From JBBQTU01 sp038213005 (GTDB lineage: Bacteria; Planctomycetota; Phycisphaerae; Tepidisphaerales; Tepidisphaeraceae): a DNA stretch of 16,325 bases. The stretch lies in NCBI GenBank assembly GCA_038213005.1, contig JBBQTU010000075.1, positions 1 through 16,325 on the forward strand. Direction: 5' to 3'. The translations under genes and the position numbers were made by a program. This document shows positions 8,487 through 16,325 of this stretch, piece after piece. Position 1 is the stretch's first letter. Every line of letters starts with the position of its first letter. The notes beneath the pieces were generated by a model that was not told the origin of the DNA, made no database searches, and worked only from the letters and a program-made list of their open reading frames with translations.

Positions 8487-8679
8487 GCCGCAGGACGGGG
8501 AGACGCGATGGCATTGAATCCTACCTGTTAGGTTGAACGGTGGATAGCCAATTCGGACCTGAGAGGTGCGATTATCGGCCACATTACAGAGCTATTCACT
8601 TTTCAAAGAGCACCGGATCGCGCACCTGTGGCGCGGCTGTATTCGGAGAAGTATAGGGGGCGGAGGATGGGCGGTCAAG

Positions 8680-8716
8680 GGGAATTTCGGATTTCGGATA
8701 GCGGGGAGCGGATTGG
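8680..8716 (+). repeat. GGAT-type repeat, copy R3, at the broken 3' end of hsdR
   Basis: GGAATTTCGGATTTCGGATA is followed by GCGGGGAGCGGATTG. Read on the minus strand in the hsdR frame it encodes NPLPAIRNPKF. HsdR homology stops a few bases before it (about 8724), so the repeat lies at the point where the gene lost its 3' end. Confidence 0.65.
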
Positions 8717-9623
8717 GTAACGACGTCGCCTCGGCCACCGCCTGGCGCAAATCCTCCACCAGCTTCGCCTTGTCCCTTACCGGGTTCGCGCCGCCCGTGC
8801 CCGCTCCATAGATCGCCAGCGCCTTCTCCAGCGACGCGAACACATTGGCATAGTCCACAATCACGCCGCTGTGCTTGCCGGGGAAGACGCGGTTGGCCCG
8901 CGCAATGGCCTGCATCAGCGTGTGATTGCGCATCGGCTTGTCGAGATAGACCGTGGAGCAGCTTGGCGCATCAAACCCCGTCAGCCACATGGCACAGACA
9001 AACACCAGCCGCAGCGGGTCGGCGCTATCCTTAAACTTCTCATCCAGCGGCGGCTGCGACTCGTTCATCCGCCGGCGGTGCGGCTCGATGTCCAGCCCCA
9101 GCTTCTTCATTTGCGCCACTTCGTTCTGCCCCGGCGAGACGATCACCGCCATATCGGTGGTCGTCAGCACCTCCAGCCGCCGCAACACCTCCTCCCTCTT
9201 ATCGGTAGCCAGGCCGCTCCAGCTCAGGTCCTTCGTTATCCGCTGCGTCTCGGCGGCCCAGTACTTCTTGACCTTGTCATACATCCGCAGCGCTTCAACG
9301 ATGTCCAGCAGGCGTGTCCTGTCGCACGTTCCCCGCAGCATCACTTCCAGCGACACCCGCCGCGGCTCATCCTCGCGCTCGATGCGTTTCCACTCAAAGA
9401 ACCGCTCCCAGTCGGCCGTCAGCGACCCCACCCTGCTTTCGGTGCCGTTGGAGGCGATCAGTAGCGCGTTGTACCAGAACAGGGAGGGAATCTCGGCCTT
9501 GTAGTGGGTCAGGTTCTCATCAAACGCTGCCCGCGCCGGTGCGCCCGGCTTTTTAACTTCAATCACCACCAGCGGCAGGCCGTTGACGAACCCCACCAGG
9601 TCCGGGCGGCAGGTGTACAGCGC

Positions 9624-9768
9624 CTTGAGTGTTTTTCCCGACTGCCCCGGCCCGGGCACAACGACATCACGGCGAACACCCGGTCTATCCCGTCGAACGG
9701 CGTCGGCATGGACCCGGAAAAGCTCGACGGCCGACCCCATCGCCCAGAATCCATTTCGTCGAGGAGAC
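9624..9768. other. 145-bp foreign segment interrupting hsdR
   Basis: The segment lies between the codons for FSVT and ALYTCRPD, which are separated by only one residue in intact HsdR proteins as I recall them. Its length is not a multiple of three, so the two halves are in different frames. I see no terminal inverted repeat and no obvious target duplication. Its origin is unknown. Confidence 0.55.
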
Positions 9769-10188
9769 GGTCACGCTGAACTGGCTGACCAGCAGGAAGT
9801 CGTTGTTCTCCGGCCGCTCCCAGTCCACCACCCGCACCCGCTCGCTCTTCTGCCCGCCGTGCTGGCGGTTGGGAAGCGAGACCTTGAGTCCCTCCTTCAG
9901 CAGCAGATAGACCTCGCGATTCGCCGACTCCAGACTCATCGCCGAGCGGTCGCGGGTCAGTTCGTCCACGGCGGCAGTGATGGCCTCAGCAGGCAAAGTA
10001 GGGTTGAGGCGAACCAGCACCTCACGCAGGCGCGATACCAGCACCACCTCACCCGGCGTCTCGCGGCCGAGTGTTCCACCGGCGTCAAACGTCTCCTCCA
10101 TGGCCGACACCGTCTGCCAGCCAATTGCGGCAAACAACCCGATGGCGGGTTGCTCGACAAGATGAGATTCGGTGTAGGGGTGGGGCAT

Positions 10189-11127
10189 TCAGGCTGGGTT
10201 GGTTTGCGCGGGGGACAATGCCTTCAAATCCTTCAGGGTATACGTGGTGCGCACTCTTCCATTCTTAAACAGGACTGTGGTCTTTAGAAGGACCGCCACG
10301 CACTGTTCGTTGAAGAACTGCTTGCTCAGCCCAATGACCTGATCTTCGGAAAGACTCTGGTCAATCTTGCCGCCTACTGCATGGCCGTCCAGGGAGACGA
10401 AGTCGTAGCGCCACGACTCCAGCAATACACCCTTGAGCACACCGACGATCTCGACTTCCTCCTCAGTAGAGATAGTGTCGGCCACCCGGTTAAAGGCTTC
10501 CATCGCCTGAACCGGGTTCATCTCGCAACGAAAGTCCCCACTCTCAAGGCGCAGTCCGGCCTTACCCTTCGCGACGACCTCCAGAAAACTGCGCAGGTTC
10601 TGAACCACGCGCGGGGCAGTCTCGTCCAACTGCGCCGCGAAATCCTCATCACTTCTTGCCGCCGCTTCCACCAAGCGCGTGACATGCGCCAAGGTATCGG
10701 CCAGTTGCCCTTCCTCGAAGAGCTGGTCGTTATCCGCGCGGGTAAGTTCCAACCCGAACGAGCCACGAGGCAATCCCGTCAACAGCAGACGCGATTCGGT
10801 TTCCCCAGATCTCCGTCCACGACTGCCCAGGACCCCGTGCCATCGGTCGGCGTAGTCGGCCTTCACCATGTTCTGGAACGGGTCAAGCACTCGACCTGCG
10901 AACCCCGCGTCGATGCCGAACGAGCCATGCACGGGCCCGCCGGAGAAGAACAAGACCGTTCGGGCCTCCTTGCCTCCCAAGGGCAGCGCCGCAATCATCT
11001 CCTGAAGCTCCTGCTCGCGTTCAGCAAATGCCACGGACATGAGCGGATGCGCAGCAGCCATTCCCTTCAGTCGTTGCGTTTCCAGCAACTGAACTTTCAG
11101 GTGCTCTCGTTGTGTGCGTGTACTCAT
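10189..11127 (-). CDS. Uncharacterised 312-residue protein encoded inside a type I R-M operon
   Basis: The frame is intact from ATG 11125-11127 to TGA 10189-10191. The N-terminal 50 residues are helical and charged (MSTRTQREHLKVQLLETQRL). A compact segment follows (LFFSGGPVHGSFGIDAGF, GRVLDPFQNMV), then LLLTGLPRGSFGLEL. Next come a long helical acidic part and a beta-rich C-terminus (VEIVGVLKGVLLESWRYDF, VAVLLKTTVLF). No catalytic motif, membrane segment or signal peptide is visible. The TGA stop abuts the ATG of hsdR (TGAATG). Its own ATG overlaps the stop of the upstream remnant frame (ATGA), so it was translated in step with the R-M genes. I do not recognise the family with certainty. It lacks the two-domain pattern and length of HsdS. 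It is the only undamaged gene in the locus. Confidence 0.7.
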   Translation of the reverse strand: MSTRTQREHLKVQLLETQRLKGMAAAHPLMSVAFAEREQELQEMIAALPLGGKEARTVLFFSGGPVHGSFGIDAGFAGRVLDPFQNMVKADYADRWHGVLGSRGRRSGETESRLLLTGLPRGSFGLELTRADNDQLFEEGQLADTLAHVTRLVEAAARSDEDFAAQLDETAPRVVQNLRSFLEVVAKGKAGLRLESGDFRCEMNPVQAMEAFNRVADTISTEEEVEIVGVLKGVLLESWRYDFVSLDGHAVGGKIDQSLSEDQVIGLSKQFFNEQCVAVLLKTTVLFKNGRVRTTYTLKDLKALSPAQTNPA

Positions 11128-11350
11128 GGCTGTTGCCTCACAAGCTCTGCCCTCGCCGCTGCGTCCTCGGCCGGCGTATCAAGTTCCACTCTCAGCATTC
11201 CCTTCCACACTCCCTGCCTGTTGTGCGAAAAGAGAAGAATCCAATAGCGAGTCTGTTCCAGCGATATCGGACCTGGGCAGGCCGAAGGGATAGCGTCGAG
11301 CCGGTCCCACGGCCCGGTTTGTGGCCGAGCATAAGAAGAACCCCGCGGCC
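11124..11350 (-). pseudogene. 3' remnant of an unidentified gene, fused behind truncated hsdM
   Basis: In a frame different from hsdM, an open stretch ends with LEQTRYWILLFSHNRQ, GVWKGMLRVEL and a charged tail, stopping at TGA 11124-11126. That stop overlaps the next gene's ATG as ATGA, the usual layout for an operon neighbour. It has no start of its own; the upstream edge coincides with the hsdM break at about 11351. I infer that one deletion removed the hsdM 3' part and the 5' part of this gene. It does not look like an HsdS C-terminus to me. Confidence 0.5.
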
Positions 11351-11845
11351 TTCGTAGATGCGCCCGATGGCATCGTAACCCAGCGAGGCGGGGATTTCGG
11401 AAATGGTCTTGAGCAGTTCCTTCAGCAGCGTGCTGGTGAAGAGGTTGTAGGTCTTGGGTAGAACCCCGGCCAGTTGCGGATTGGCCTTTTCGATCTCGCG
11501 CATGGCGGCATTGACCTTGCCGCCGATATCCTTGGCCTCGGGCTGATTCAGCAGGTAGTCATACCGCGCATCGGCCGGTAGATAGAGAATGCCCTCAGCC
11601 TGGTAGGCAGCCGGTTCGTCCACCCGGCTGCCGCGGCGAGAAGACGCCACGGTTTTTTCGAGTTTGGCCCGCTGGGCGACAAAGCGTACCTCGGCAAAGC
11701 GCAGAAAGATCAACCCCAGGATCGGCCCGGAGTATTCCTGTGCCTTCAGCCCGGAATTGGCGCGGAACTGATCAGCGGCATCCCAGAGGCGTTTCTCCAG
11801 GGCGGCGTTGTCGGTGTCTTTCTCGGTTGGGGCGATCCAGTTCAT
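11192..11845 (-). pseudogene. hsdM: Truncated type I DNA methyltransferase subunit M (hsdM)
   Basis: From ATG 11843-11845, residues 1-165 match the HsdM N-terminal helical domain: ALEKRLWDAADQFRANSGLK, GPILGLIFLRF, NAAMREIEKANPQL and LGYDAIGRIYE. Right after GRIYE (11351) family similarity ends. The frame runs on for about 52 unrelated residues to the stop at 11192. The SAM-binding motif and the NPPF/NPPY catalytic motif are absent, so there is no methyltransferase activity. Intact HsdM is about 500 residues. No HsdS gene lies in the window. No convincing ribosome-binding site precedes the ATG. Confidence 0.88.
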
Positions 11846-12221
11846 AGTAATTCAGTTGAGCTTTGCGGTTCCGGTGAGCAGCGATTAGTTCTTGACGGGA
11901 AGCCGGATTGCTGCCGCAACATTTCAACTGGCGAGGATAACCGGCGGGCTCGGCAGGACAAGGGAAAGACGCAATATCGGATATCGGATTGCGGATAGCG
12001 GATAGGGCATCGTGAGGGCGAGAGGGCCGGGACGGGAGCTGGCGGGGTGGGCGTCGCGGCGGAGGCGCCAAGTCCGTCTTTGATGCCTTATAGGATCGGG
12101 CCGGGGCGGCCCGCATACTTGCGCCCGGTCATATGCGAACGAGGACGTCGCGCACTGGGAGGCGTTTGCGGCGTTGGGGAAAGAGATTGACGGCGAGAAT
12201 CAGTTGGCCGCGGCCAAGGCT
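11846..12221. other. Non-coding spacer between msrA and the R-M remnant
   Basis: The spacer is 376 bp and holds no open frame with protein character. It contains GGAT-type repeat copy R4 and GC-rich sequence around 12020-12080. It should hold the promoter of the former R-M operon, but I see no convincing -35/-10 pair. Confidence 0.55.
11971..12006 (+). repeat. Intergenic GGAT-type repeat, copy R4
   Basis: GCAATATCGGATATCGGATT is followed by GCGGATAGCGGATAGG. It shares GCAATATCGG and GGATTGCGGATAGCGGA with R2 and has the same orientation as R1-R3. It lies on the other side of the decayed R-M operon from them. Confidence 0.7.
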
Positions 12222-12896
12222 CTATGGCCGCGTGGTCGGGGCGGCCGCATCTGCGCCGAATTCGGCCTTGGCCTTCTGGGCCTTGGGGATTGCGTAGCGC
12301 TGGATGTACGGTTGGAACGGGTTCAGTCGCGCGTAGTCTTGGTGATAGGCTTCGGCGGGGTAGAACTCCTTGAGCGGCTCGAAGGTGGTGACGATCGGTT
12401 TGGCAAAGGCCTTGGCTTCGGTGAGCTGGTGCACATAGGCCTCGGCGACGCGTTTCTGATCGTCGTCGGCATAGAAGACGGCGGAGCGATACTGGCGGCC
12501 GGAATCGGGGCCCTGGCGATTGAGCGTCATCGGGTCGTGGGTGCTGAAGAAGACCTGAAGGAGCCGGCCATAGGTGACCTTGTCGGCGTCGTAGGTGATC
12601 TGGATGGACTCGGCATGGTCGGTGCGGCCGGTGCAGACGGTTTCATAGTCGGCGGTTTCCCGGGTGCCGCCGGCATATCCGGAGACGACTTTGACGACGC
12701 CGGGGATCTGCTGGAAGACGGCTTCGGTACACCAGAAGCAGCCGCTGGCGAAGACGGCCGTGCGCAGTTCGCCGGGCTTGCCCAGAGGGATGTCGGCGGC
12801 CGGAGCGGGCAGATGCCCGGCGCCGGCGGAGGTTCCGCAGCTTGCCCCGAAGATGATCGCCATGACCAGTGCCCCTTTCCACAAATGGTTTCGCAT
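12222..12896 (-). CDS. msrA: Peptide-methionine (S)-S-oxide reductase MsrA, exported form
   Basis: The protein has 224 residues. It reduces methionine-S-sulfoxide in proteins. GCFWCTE at 52-58 contains the catalytic Cys53 and a nearby Cys56. GYAGG (73-77), HAES (94-97) and the DPMTLNRQGPDSGRQYRS block (121-138) are all family hallmarks. The first 20 residues (MRNHLWKG then ALVMAIIFGAS) form an export signal. A Cys follows at 20 but the lipobox is poor (GAS-C), so periplasmic or cell-surface placement is uncertain. ATG 12894-12896 is chosen over TTG 12906-12908 because GGAGA sits five bases upstream. The stop is TAG. It appears to be transcribed alone, with an inverted repeat in its leader. 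Confidence 0.93.
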   Translation of the reverse strand: MRNHLWKGALVMAIIFGASCGTSAGAGHLPAPAADIPLGKPGELRTAVFASGCFWCTEAVFQQIPGVVKVVSGYAGGTRETADYETVCTGRTDHAESIQITYDADKVTYGRLLQVFFSTHDPMTLNRQGPDSGRQYRSAVFYADDDQKRVAEAYVHQLTEAKAFAKPIVTTFEPLKEFYPAEAYHQDYARLNPFQPYIQRYAIPKAQKAKAEFGADAAAPTTRP

Positions 12897-12909
12897 GAGT
12901 TTCTCCAAT

Positions 12910-12962
12910 CAATCACCCGCGGGCGCAGGCGGCAGCGGAACAACACTGCTGACGGGTGATTG
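12910..12962. promoter_or_regulatory. msrA: 10-bp perfect inverted repeat in the msrA leader
   Basis: CAATCACCCG (12910-12919) and CGGGTGATTG (12953-12962) flank 33 bases. The proximal arm lies just upstream of the msrA ribosome-binding site (12902-12906). It could be a regulator site or an mRNA stem affecting translation. Confidence 0.4.
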
Positions 12963-13063
12963 TAGGACGCGATGGGCGGGTGCGGCGTTGGGGGCGACGC
13001 GGAGACGGTCTGGCGTGGGCTTGGCTTGGCGGAGTGCCGAGTGTCGCCGGCTGGGTACGGAAT

Positions 13064-13085
13064 GGGCGGCCGAGGCGGCCCGCCC
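13064..13085 (-). terminator. GC-rich hairpin after the PAS-GAF-receiver gene
   Basis: GGGCGGCC and GGCCCGCCC pair with one bulged base around a five-base loop. The hairpin lies about 17 bases past the TGA stop at 13102. No T-run follows, so intrinsic termination is doubtful. Confidence 0.3.
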
Positions 13086-13101
13086 CACTTTGAGGCTCGC
13101 T

Positions 13102-14847
13102 TCAGGTACTGGCCGGGGCGGGTTGTGGTTGGAGGGCTTTGCGCACTTCGCTAACGAGCTGGGCGACCTTGAAGGGCTTGAAGAGCACGGCGTGCAGTCC
13201 TTCCTGGCTGGCGCGGACGACGCTGTGATTGGGGTCGTAGCCGAAGCCGGTCATGAGGATGACCGGCAGAGTCTGGCTCTTGCGACGGGCGGCGGCGAAG
13301 ATGTCGTAGCCGCTCTTGTCGGGCATGCGGATGTCGCTGACGATCAGGTCATAGTCGTTCTGCTCAACCAGCCGAATTGCATCAGCACCACCACTGGCGA
13401 GGGTCACGGTCGCCTGGAACTTGCGCAGCACGTCCTGGATCGTGTCGCGGATGTTCTGCTCGTCGTCGGCCACGAGAATGCGCGCGCCCTTGAGCACGGG
13501 GTCTTCGGTGGGCACCACCTCGTCGGTGCCCAGGAGCGTCCGGGGACCCTGGGCAGCCTGGTTGAGTCCCTTGCGGATCAGGGCCACGTTGTCCAGGATC
13601 TGCTGGAGCTTGGATCGCAGATCATCATGGCCGATGAAGTCCTCGATCAGGCCGGCGGCGTCCGATCCGATGTCATTCAGCGGGCCGGCCACTTCTGAGC
13701 ACAGGGCATCGGCGACCTTGCTGCGCGTGCTGAATCGCTCGACGACCAGCAGGTCCAGGATGTTCAGGGCGATGGCGACATAGCGGGCGAAGATCTCGGC
13801 AAACTGCCGATCGTCCTCGGTGAACGAGCCGACCTTGTGGCTCTCGATATTGAAGACGCCGATGACCTTATCATAGAGCTGAAGCGGGACGGTGAGGCTG
13901 CTGTGAGCGTTGTCGAGCCCCTCCACATAGCGTGGGTCGCGCTCCACGTCGTGGCAGATGTAGGACCGGCCGGTGGCCGCCACGTATCCGCTGATGCCAT
14001 TTCCCTCGGGCAGGGCAAACAGTTCGACCGACAGGGCCTCGGCCGACATGCCGCTGCTGATCACGACCTCAAGCTTGTTGGTCCGGCGATCAAGAATGCG
14101 CACGGCGAAGTGGTCATAGTGCATCAGGTGCCGGACATAGCGGACAATCTTGTCCTCCAGCACCTTCAATCGCTGGGATACGTTCATCGTCGACATCGCA
14201 TCGGACTCGATGCGGACCAGTTCGCGCCCGGCCTTGTCGATGGCGTCGAGCTTCTGCTGTGTGCGCCGACTCGCGGTGGATTCCCAGGCCACCGCCACCA
14301 CCTGCACCACCTGGCCGGACGGGCTGATCACCGGGGAAATGACGATGTCCCAGAACTGCTGATCGTCGATCGAGAGCGCATGGCGCTTGGACCGCTGCTG
14401 GGGCGGCAAGTGGTTGGGATCATCCGCCACCGGCCGACAGAACAGCTCGAAGGCTTCACGGGCGGCGGCGCTGATCTGCGAGTGGAGCTTGGCCGGCCAG
14501 CCCTGCATCCGCTTGTTGGCCCAGGAAACCCGACCGGCCGAATCAACGATGCACACGCCTTCGCCAATGGTGTTGAGGATCAGGGCTGCCTGCTGCGAGA
14601 CCAAGGCGCGCTCCAGCGGGAGGAAATCGCCGGCATCGGCGAAGATTGAAGCGAACTGATCGGTGCGAAGCAGCTCGATGGCGCGGTCGATGGTGTCAAC
14701 CTGGACGACTTCGCAGGCGTGGCGCAAGGACTCAACCGCATGGCCCTGGTTGCCCGCGTGGCCGGTGAGCACGAGGATCTTGTGGGGTGCTTGCTGCAAT
14801 TTTGAGGCCCTGTCCTTCGCGGACAGCTTGATGTTAAAACCCCACAT
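13102..14847 (-). CDS. PAS-GAF-receiver signalling protein with a degenerate histidine-kinase core
   Basis: The protein has 581 residues. Residues 22-80 resemble a degenerate receiver (HKILVLTGH, no phosphorylatable Asp pattern). PAS is at about 85-195 (GEGVCIVDSAGRVSWANKRM). GAF is at about 225-365 (LTVPLQLYDKVIGVFNIES). Residues 366-432 resemble a histidine-kinase dimerisation helix: SEVAGPLNDI aligns with the HEINNPLxxI H-box, but the His is Ser384. No HATPase domain follows. A full receiver domain occupies 455-575 with Asp461/Asp462, phosphoacceptor Asp505 (SDIRMPD), Thr533 and Lys557. It probably takes phosphate from a separate kinase. There is no DNA-binding or enzymatic output domain, so its action is likely by protein contact. 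The start is ATG 14845-14847 without a clear ribosome-binding site. The stop is TGA. Confidence 0.85.
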   Translation of the reverse strand: MWGFNIKLSAKDRASKLQQAPHKILVLTGHAGNQGHAVESLRHACEVVQVDTIDRAIELLRTDQFASIFADAGDFLPLERALVSQQAALILNTIGEGVCIVDSAGRVSWANKRMQGWPAKLHSQISAAAREAFELFCRPVADDPNHLPPQQRSKRHALSIDDQQFWDIVISPVISPSGQVVQVVAVAWESTASRRTQQKLDAIDKAGRELVRIESDAMSTMNVSQRLKVLEDKIVRYVRHLMHYDHFAVRILDRRTNKLEVVISSGMSAEALSVELFALPEGNGISGYVAATGRSYICHDVERDPRYVEGLDNAHSSLTVPLQLYDKVIGVFNIESHKVGSFTEDDRQFAEIFARYVAIALNILDLLVVERFSTRSKVADALCSEVAGPLNDIGSDAAGLIEDFIGHDDLRSKLQQILDNVALIRKGLNQAAQGPRTLLGTDEVVPTEDPVLKGARILVADDEQNIRDTIQDVLRKFQATVTLASGGADAIRLVEQNDYDLIVSDIRMPDKSGYDIFAAARRKSQTLPVILMTGFGYDPNHSVVRASQEGLHAVLFKPFKVAQLVSEVRKALQPQPAPAST

Positions 14848-14892
14848 GGCAGCAAGTCAACCGGAGGCCATCCGATCACTACGTCAAATCAC

Positions 14893-14929
14893 AGCGGGTA
14901 GCGGCACTGGAAACGCGCCGCTGCCCGCT
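14893..14929 (-). terminator. Hairpin downstream of atpD
   Basis: Arms 14893-14905 and 14917-14929 (13 bases, one mismatch) enclose an 11-base loop. On the minus strand it lies about 60 bases after the TAG of atpD and about 45 bases before the next gene. It is followed only by a short TTT. It could end the ATP synthase transcript. Confidence 0.45.
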
Positions 14930-14991
14930 GCAATGCCGCCAGGCGTATGTTCGCTTCCCCATCAGCAGTGGGTCGGCGATGTCTCAAAAAA

Positions 14992-16325
<1,334 letters not shown>

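Larger units (their letters stand above)
8076..8591. other. Non-coding region upstream of the radical SAM gene
   Basis: No open frame here has family character. The region holds the radical SAM ribosome-binding site (AAAGGA, 8081-8086), two copies of an imperfect GGAT-type repeat (8281-8323 and 8441-8486) and G-rich runs around 8355-8375. I could not pick out a convincing -35/-10 pair for the radical SAM gene. Confidence 0.6.
8592..10188 (-). pseudogene. hsdR: Type I restriction endonuclease subunit R remnant (hsdR): insertion, motor deletion, replaced 3' end
   Basis: Residues 1 to about 140 from ATG 10186-10188 are a clean HsdR N-terminal domain (MPHPYTESHLVEQPA, GEVVLVSRLR, LVSQFSVT). About 145 bp of unrelated sequence (9624-9768) then shifts the frame. 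Homology resumes in the other frame with ALYTCRPDLVGFVNGLP and VVIEVKKPG (nuclease region). At about 9291 the sequence jumps from LLDIVE straight to ALRMYDKVKK, so the Walker A and DEAH helicase part (300 or so residues in intact relatives) is gone. The rest (MNESQPPLDEKFKD, VYLDKPMRNHTLMQAIARANR, IYGAGTGG) is well kept until about 8724, where repeat sequence takes over. The product cannot be an active translocase. Family lengths are from memory, not from an alignment. Confidence 0.88.

Noticed and set aside
10189..11127. HsdS specificity subunit
   Set aside because: It is too short, lacks two target-recognition domains with the long conserved helices, and shows no HsdS-like C-terminus.

Overview
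The window is a high-GC bacterial fragment in which every gene I can support lies on the minus strand. It most likely comes from a planctomycete (Planctomycetota, perhaps the Phycisphaerae). The main evidence is a giant surface-type protein with the planctomycete LEPR-XLL N-terminal signature (here LESRQLLSA). That protein also carries ELWxxDGT repeats, PKD and FN3 modules and GDANLDGQVDLTDL dockerin-like repeats. Short intergenic repeats built on CGGATAT/CGGATTG units, which read as AIRNP peptides when translated, fit the same group. The assignment is inference, since no 16S or other taxonomic marker is present.

Layout, left to right (reverse of transcription). 1-5118: the LEPR-XLL protein, running off the left edge, with a clear -35/-10 promoter at 5193-5221 and a perfect inverted repeat just upstream. 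5432-8075: a two-gene unit of a B12-binding-type radical SAM protein followed by a TrmB-like methyltransferase. 8160-8590: a non-coding stretch holding two copies of an imperfect GGAT-type repeat. 8592-11845: the wreck of a type I restriction-modification operon. hsdM stops after its N-terminal domain, hsdS is missing, and hsdR has an insertion, an internal deletion of the motor and a replaced 3' end. Between the remnants sits an intact 312-residue gene of unrecognised function, coupled to both neighbours by overlapping or abutting stop/start codons. 11846-12221: non-coding, with a fourth copy of the GGAT-type repeat, so copies of the repeat lie on both sides of the decayed operon. 12222-12896: an exported MsrA. 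13102-14847: a PAS-GAF-receiver protein that looks like a histidine kinase which has lost its phosphorylated His and ATPase domain. 14992-16325: atpD, F1-ATP synthase beta, entering from the right edge.

The strongest anomaly is in atpD. A TGA codon sits exactly where the conserved Gly before the DELSEED motif should be, yet the following 82 codons are perfectly conserved beta-subunit sequence ending in TAG. Three neighbouring genes end in TGA, so a general recoding is unlikely. A fresh nonsense mutation, a sequence error or local readthrough must be separated. No atpC follows.

The candidates for something undescribed are the intact 312-residue protein embedded in the type I R-M operon, the radical SAM/TrmB-like pair, and the very regular 15-unit 48-residue repeat region of the surface protein. 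I found no CRISPR array, tRNA, rRNA, IS transposase or integrase.
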